Under the pieces are notes generated by a model, which saw nothing but the letters and a program-made list of their open reading frames with translations, was not told where the DNA came from and searched no databases. Of a stretch of 64,000 nucleotides of DNA, positions 62,024 to 64,000 are shown piece after piece; position 1 is the first letter of the stretch, and each line of letters begins with the position of its first letter. The stretch spans positions 62,001-126,000 of the forward strand of contig NZ_JAGGKA010000009.1 of the NCBI RefSeq assembly GCF_017873215.1, in the 5' to 3' direction. The stretch comes from Clostridium tetanomorphum (GTDB lineage Bacteria > Bacillota > Clostridia > Clostridiales > Clostridiaceae). The translations under genes and the position numbers were made by a program.

Positions 62024-63340
62024 TTATTTTATTTCTTTCTTTATTCCTCTACTTAAAGTATTTTCATAATCTATAAAAGAATATATATCTTCTTCAAACA
62101 AACTACTAAAATTCTTTAATTCCTCTAAGTTCAATTCCTCTATAGCCTTACTATTTTCTTCTGAATAAAGCACGATTTCTCCTATAACTTTGTGTGCATC
62201 TCTAAATGCCATTCCTTTATTAACTAAATAATCTGCGGCTTCTGTAGCATTTAAGAAACCTTTTTTAACAGAATTGAGAGTATTGTCCCCTTTAACTTTT
62301 AAAGTAGATAGCATACCTGTCATAACTTTTAAACAAACTAAAACTGTATCTATAGCATCAAAAAATCTTTCCTTATCTTCTTGCATATCCTTATTATAAG
62401 CTAATGGAATTCCCTTCATAGTAGTAAGAAGAGACATTAAGTCTCCATATACCCTTCCAGTTTTTCCTCTTATAAGTTCCGCTGCATCTGGATTTTTCTT
62501 TTGAGGCATTATAGAACTTCCTGTAGAATATGCATCACTTATTTGAACAAAATCAAATTCTTTACTACTCCATAATATAAGTTCTTCACTTAATCTACTT
62601 AAATGCATCATTATAATAGAACAATTACTTATAAGTTCTATAACAAAATCTCTGTCACTAACTCCATCCATAAAATTATCTACAGGTTTCTTAAATCCTA
62701 ATTTTTCTGCAGTAAATCTTCTATCTGTGCTATATGTAGTTCCTGCTAAAGCACAACATCCTAAAGGACTTTCATCCATAATTCCTATAGCATTTCTCAC
62801 TCTCTTTTTATCTCTTTGAAGCATATTATAATAAGCCATAATATGATATTTAAAAGTTACCACCTGTGCTCTTTGTAGATGTGTATATCCTGGCATAAGT
62901 ACATTGTTTTCTTCTCCAAGTTTTAGTATTGAATTTTGTATTTCTTCTATACAATTAATCACTTCAATAGCTTTATCTTTTGCATATAATCTTAAATCTA
63001 CAGCTACTTGATCATTTCTACTTCTAGCTGTATGAAGTTTTTTCCCTACTTCCCCTATACGTGAAATTAAATTCATTTCAACAAAGCTATGTATATCTTC
63101 ATAGTCCCCTTCTATTAATAAATTACCTTCTTCTATATCCTTCAATATAGAAGTAAGTCCCTTTACTATTTTATCCTTTTCTTCTTCCTTTAATATATTA
63201 CATTTAGCAAGCATATTAACATGAGCTATACTTCCCTGTATATCTTGTTTATATAGTTTTTTATCAAAACTTAAAGAACTATTAAAATCTTCCATAAGTT
63301 TGCTTTCTTCTTCCTTAAATCTTCCGCCCCAAAGCTTCAT
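62024..63340 (-). CDS. argH: argininosuccinate lyase
   Basis: A 438-residue enzyme splitting argininosuccinate into arginine and fumarate, the last step of arginine synthesis. [50 protein letters not shown] and the mobile-loop signature [12 protein letters not shown] are all present. It is 88 nt downstream of argG, across a hairpin. AAAGAAGGAGTG precedes the ATG. Confidence 0.96.
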   Translation of the reverse strand: [438 protein letters not shown]

Positions 63341-63359
63341 AAACTACACTCCTTCTTTA

Positions 63360-63423
63360 TTAAATAATAAATTAGGAAAGAATTTTTGCTAAGCAAAAAT
63401 TCTCTCCATATTTATTATTTATT
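63360..63423. repeat. extended palindrome between argG and argH
   Basis: AGAATTTTTGC (63379-63389) and GCAAAAATTCT (63393-63403) are a perfect stem with a 3-nt loop; outside it TAAATAATAAA and TTTATTATTTA also pair. It may stabilise or partly terminate the argG-argH transcript, or be a small mobile hairpin. Confidence 0.55.
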
Positions 63424-63428
63424 ATCTA

Positions 63429-64000
63429 TTATTTGTTCTTAAGTGCCTTTATCTTGTACGGTAAACCAAATAATTTTATAAATCCTTCTGCATCTTTATG
63501 ACTGTATAATTCACTAGCTCCAAATGAGGATATTGTCTCATCATAAAGAGCATTTTCTGTAAATATACCTGCATTCATTACATTTCCTTTATAAAGTTTC
63601 AATTTAACTGTACCTGTTACATTTTCTTGAGTTACATCTATAAATGCATCTAAAGCTTCTCTTAAAGTTGTAAACCATAATCCATCATATACAATTTCAC
63701 CATACTTATGAGCAATTATCTGTTTATAGTGGTAAGTTAATTTATCTAAAGTTAATCTTTCAAGCTCTCTATGTGCTTCGTAAAGTATTGTACCTGCTGG
63801 TGTTTCATAAACTCCTCTTGATTTCATTCCTACAAGTCTATTCTCAACTATATCTACTACTCCAATACCATTTTCTGATCCAATTTTATTAAGAACATTT
63901 ACAATTTCTACTGGTGAAATTTCTTCTTCATTTATCTTAGTTGGAATCCCTTTTTCAAAGTATATATCCACATAGCTTGCTTCATCTTTAGCTTTTTCTG
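63429..64000 (-). CDS. argG: argininosuccinate synthase (C-terminal part, cut by window end)
   Basis: The frame is open from 64000 to the stop at 63429, about 190 residues of the C-terminal portion. [51 protein letters not shown] and [13 protein letters not shown] are typical of ArgG, which joins citrulline and aspartate. The GTG at 63971 is an internal codon, not a start. It is upstream of argH in one operon. Confidence 0.95.
   Translation of the reverse strand, partial: EKAKDEASYVDIYFEKGIPTKINEEEISPVEIVNVLNKIGSENGIGVVDIVENRLVGMKSRGVYETPAGTILYEAHRELERLTLDKLTYHYKQIIAHKYGEIVYDGLWFTTLREALDAFIDVTQENVTGTVKLKLYKGNVMNAGIFTENALYDETISSFGASELYSHKDAEGFIKLFGLPYKIKALKNK

Overview
The window is AT-rich (roughly 28% G+C by eye) and reads as a chromosomal segment of a proteolytic Clostridium of the botulinum/sporogenes type. 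This rests on codon use, GGAGG-type ribosome sites with TTG/GTG starts, the clostridial class III fructose bisphosphatase, a B12-dependent ribonucleotide reductase, two AgcS-glutaminase pairs and amino-acid-fermentation genes. I see no tRNA, rRNA, CRISPR array or intact transposase.

Region 1 (1-14.4 kb) is a headless contractile phage-tail locus, i.e. an R-type tailocin related to PBSX tails and to the diffocin of C. difficile. A late operon on the minus strand runs from a first tail gene (12638) through tail terminator, sheath, tube, a frameshifted assembly chaperone, a short tape measure, LysM protein, hub, baseplate proteins and fibres, and reaches a second, partial baseplate-J gene at the window edge. 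No terminase, portal, capsid, integrase or replication gene is present. Upstream lie an Xpf-like late activator, a switch region with four copies of a 17-bp operator, an Xre-type repressor without a cleavage domain, and a 43-residue peptide gene behind a LexA-box promoter. I propose that this peptide couples the tailocin to the SOS response.

Region 2 (14.4-30.5 kb) holds two hotdog-fold CoA ammonia-lyase-like genes, fbp, a UvrD-type helicase with an inserted DEDDh exonuclease, a MATE exporter, a secreted M14 peptidoglycan peptidase, a surface O-acetylation cassette (SGNH, lipoprotein, MBOAT, DHHW protein), msrA, a flavoprotein and a FlxA-like coiled-coil gene.

Region 3 (30.7-41 kb) holds the gluconate operon (gntK-gntP-gnd) with its RpiR regulator, an Rrf2 regulator, nrdJ behind a NrdR box, an AraC-type DNA-binding protein and a ClpP paralog.

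Region 4 (41-54 kb) holds a BlaI/M56 sensor pair with operators, a secreted SLH protein, a second SOS-controlled small gene, a RidA/threonine-synthase/dipeptidase/isomerase group, an Lrp regulator, and an NhaC-family transporter behind a lysine riboswitch.

Region 5 (54-64 kb) holds a SagB-type nitroreductase, two tandem AgcS-glutaminase pairs, a coiled-coil protein, and argG-argH (argG cut by the window end). Palindromic MITE-like repeats are scattered through regions 2-5.
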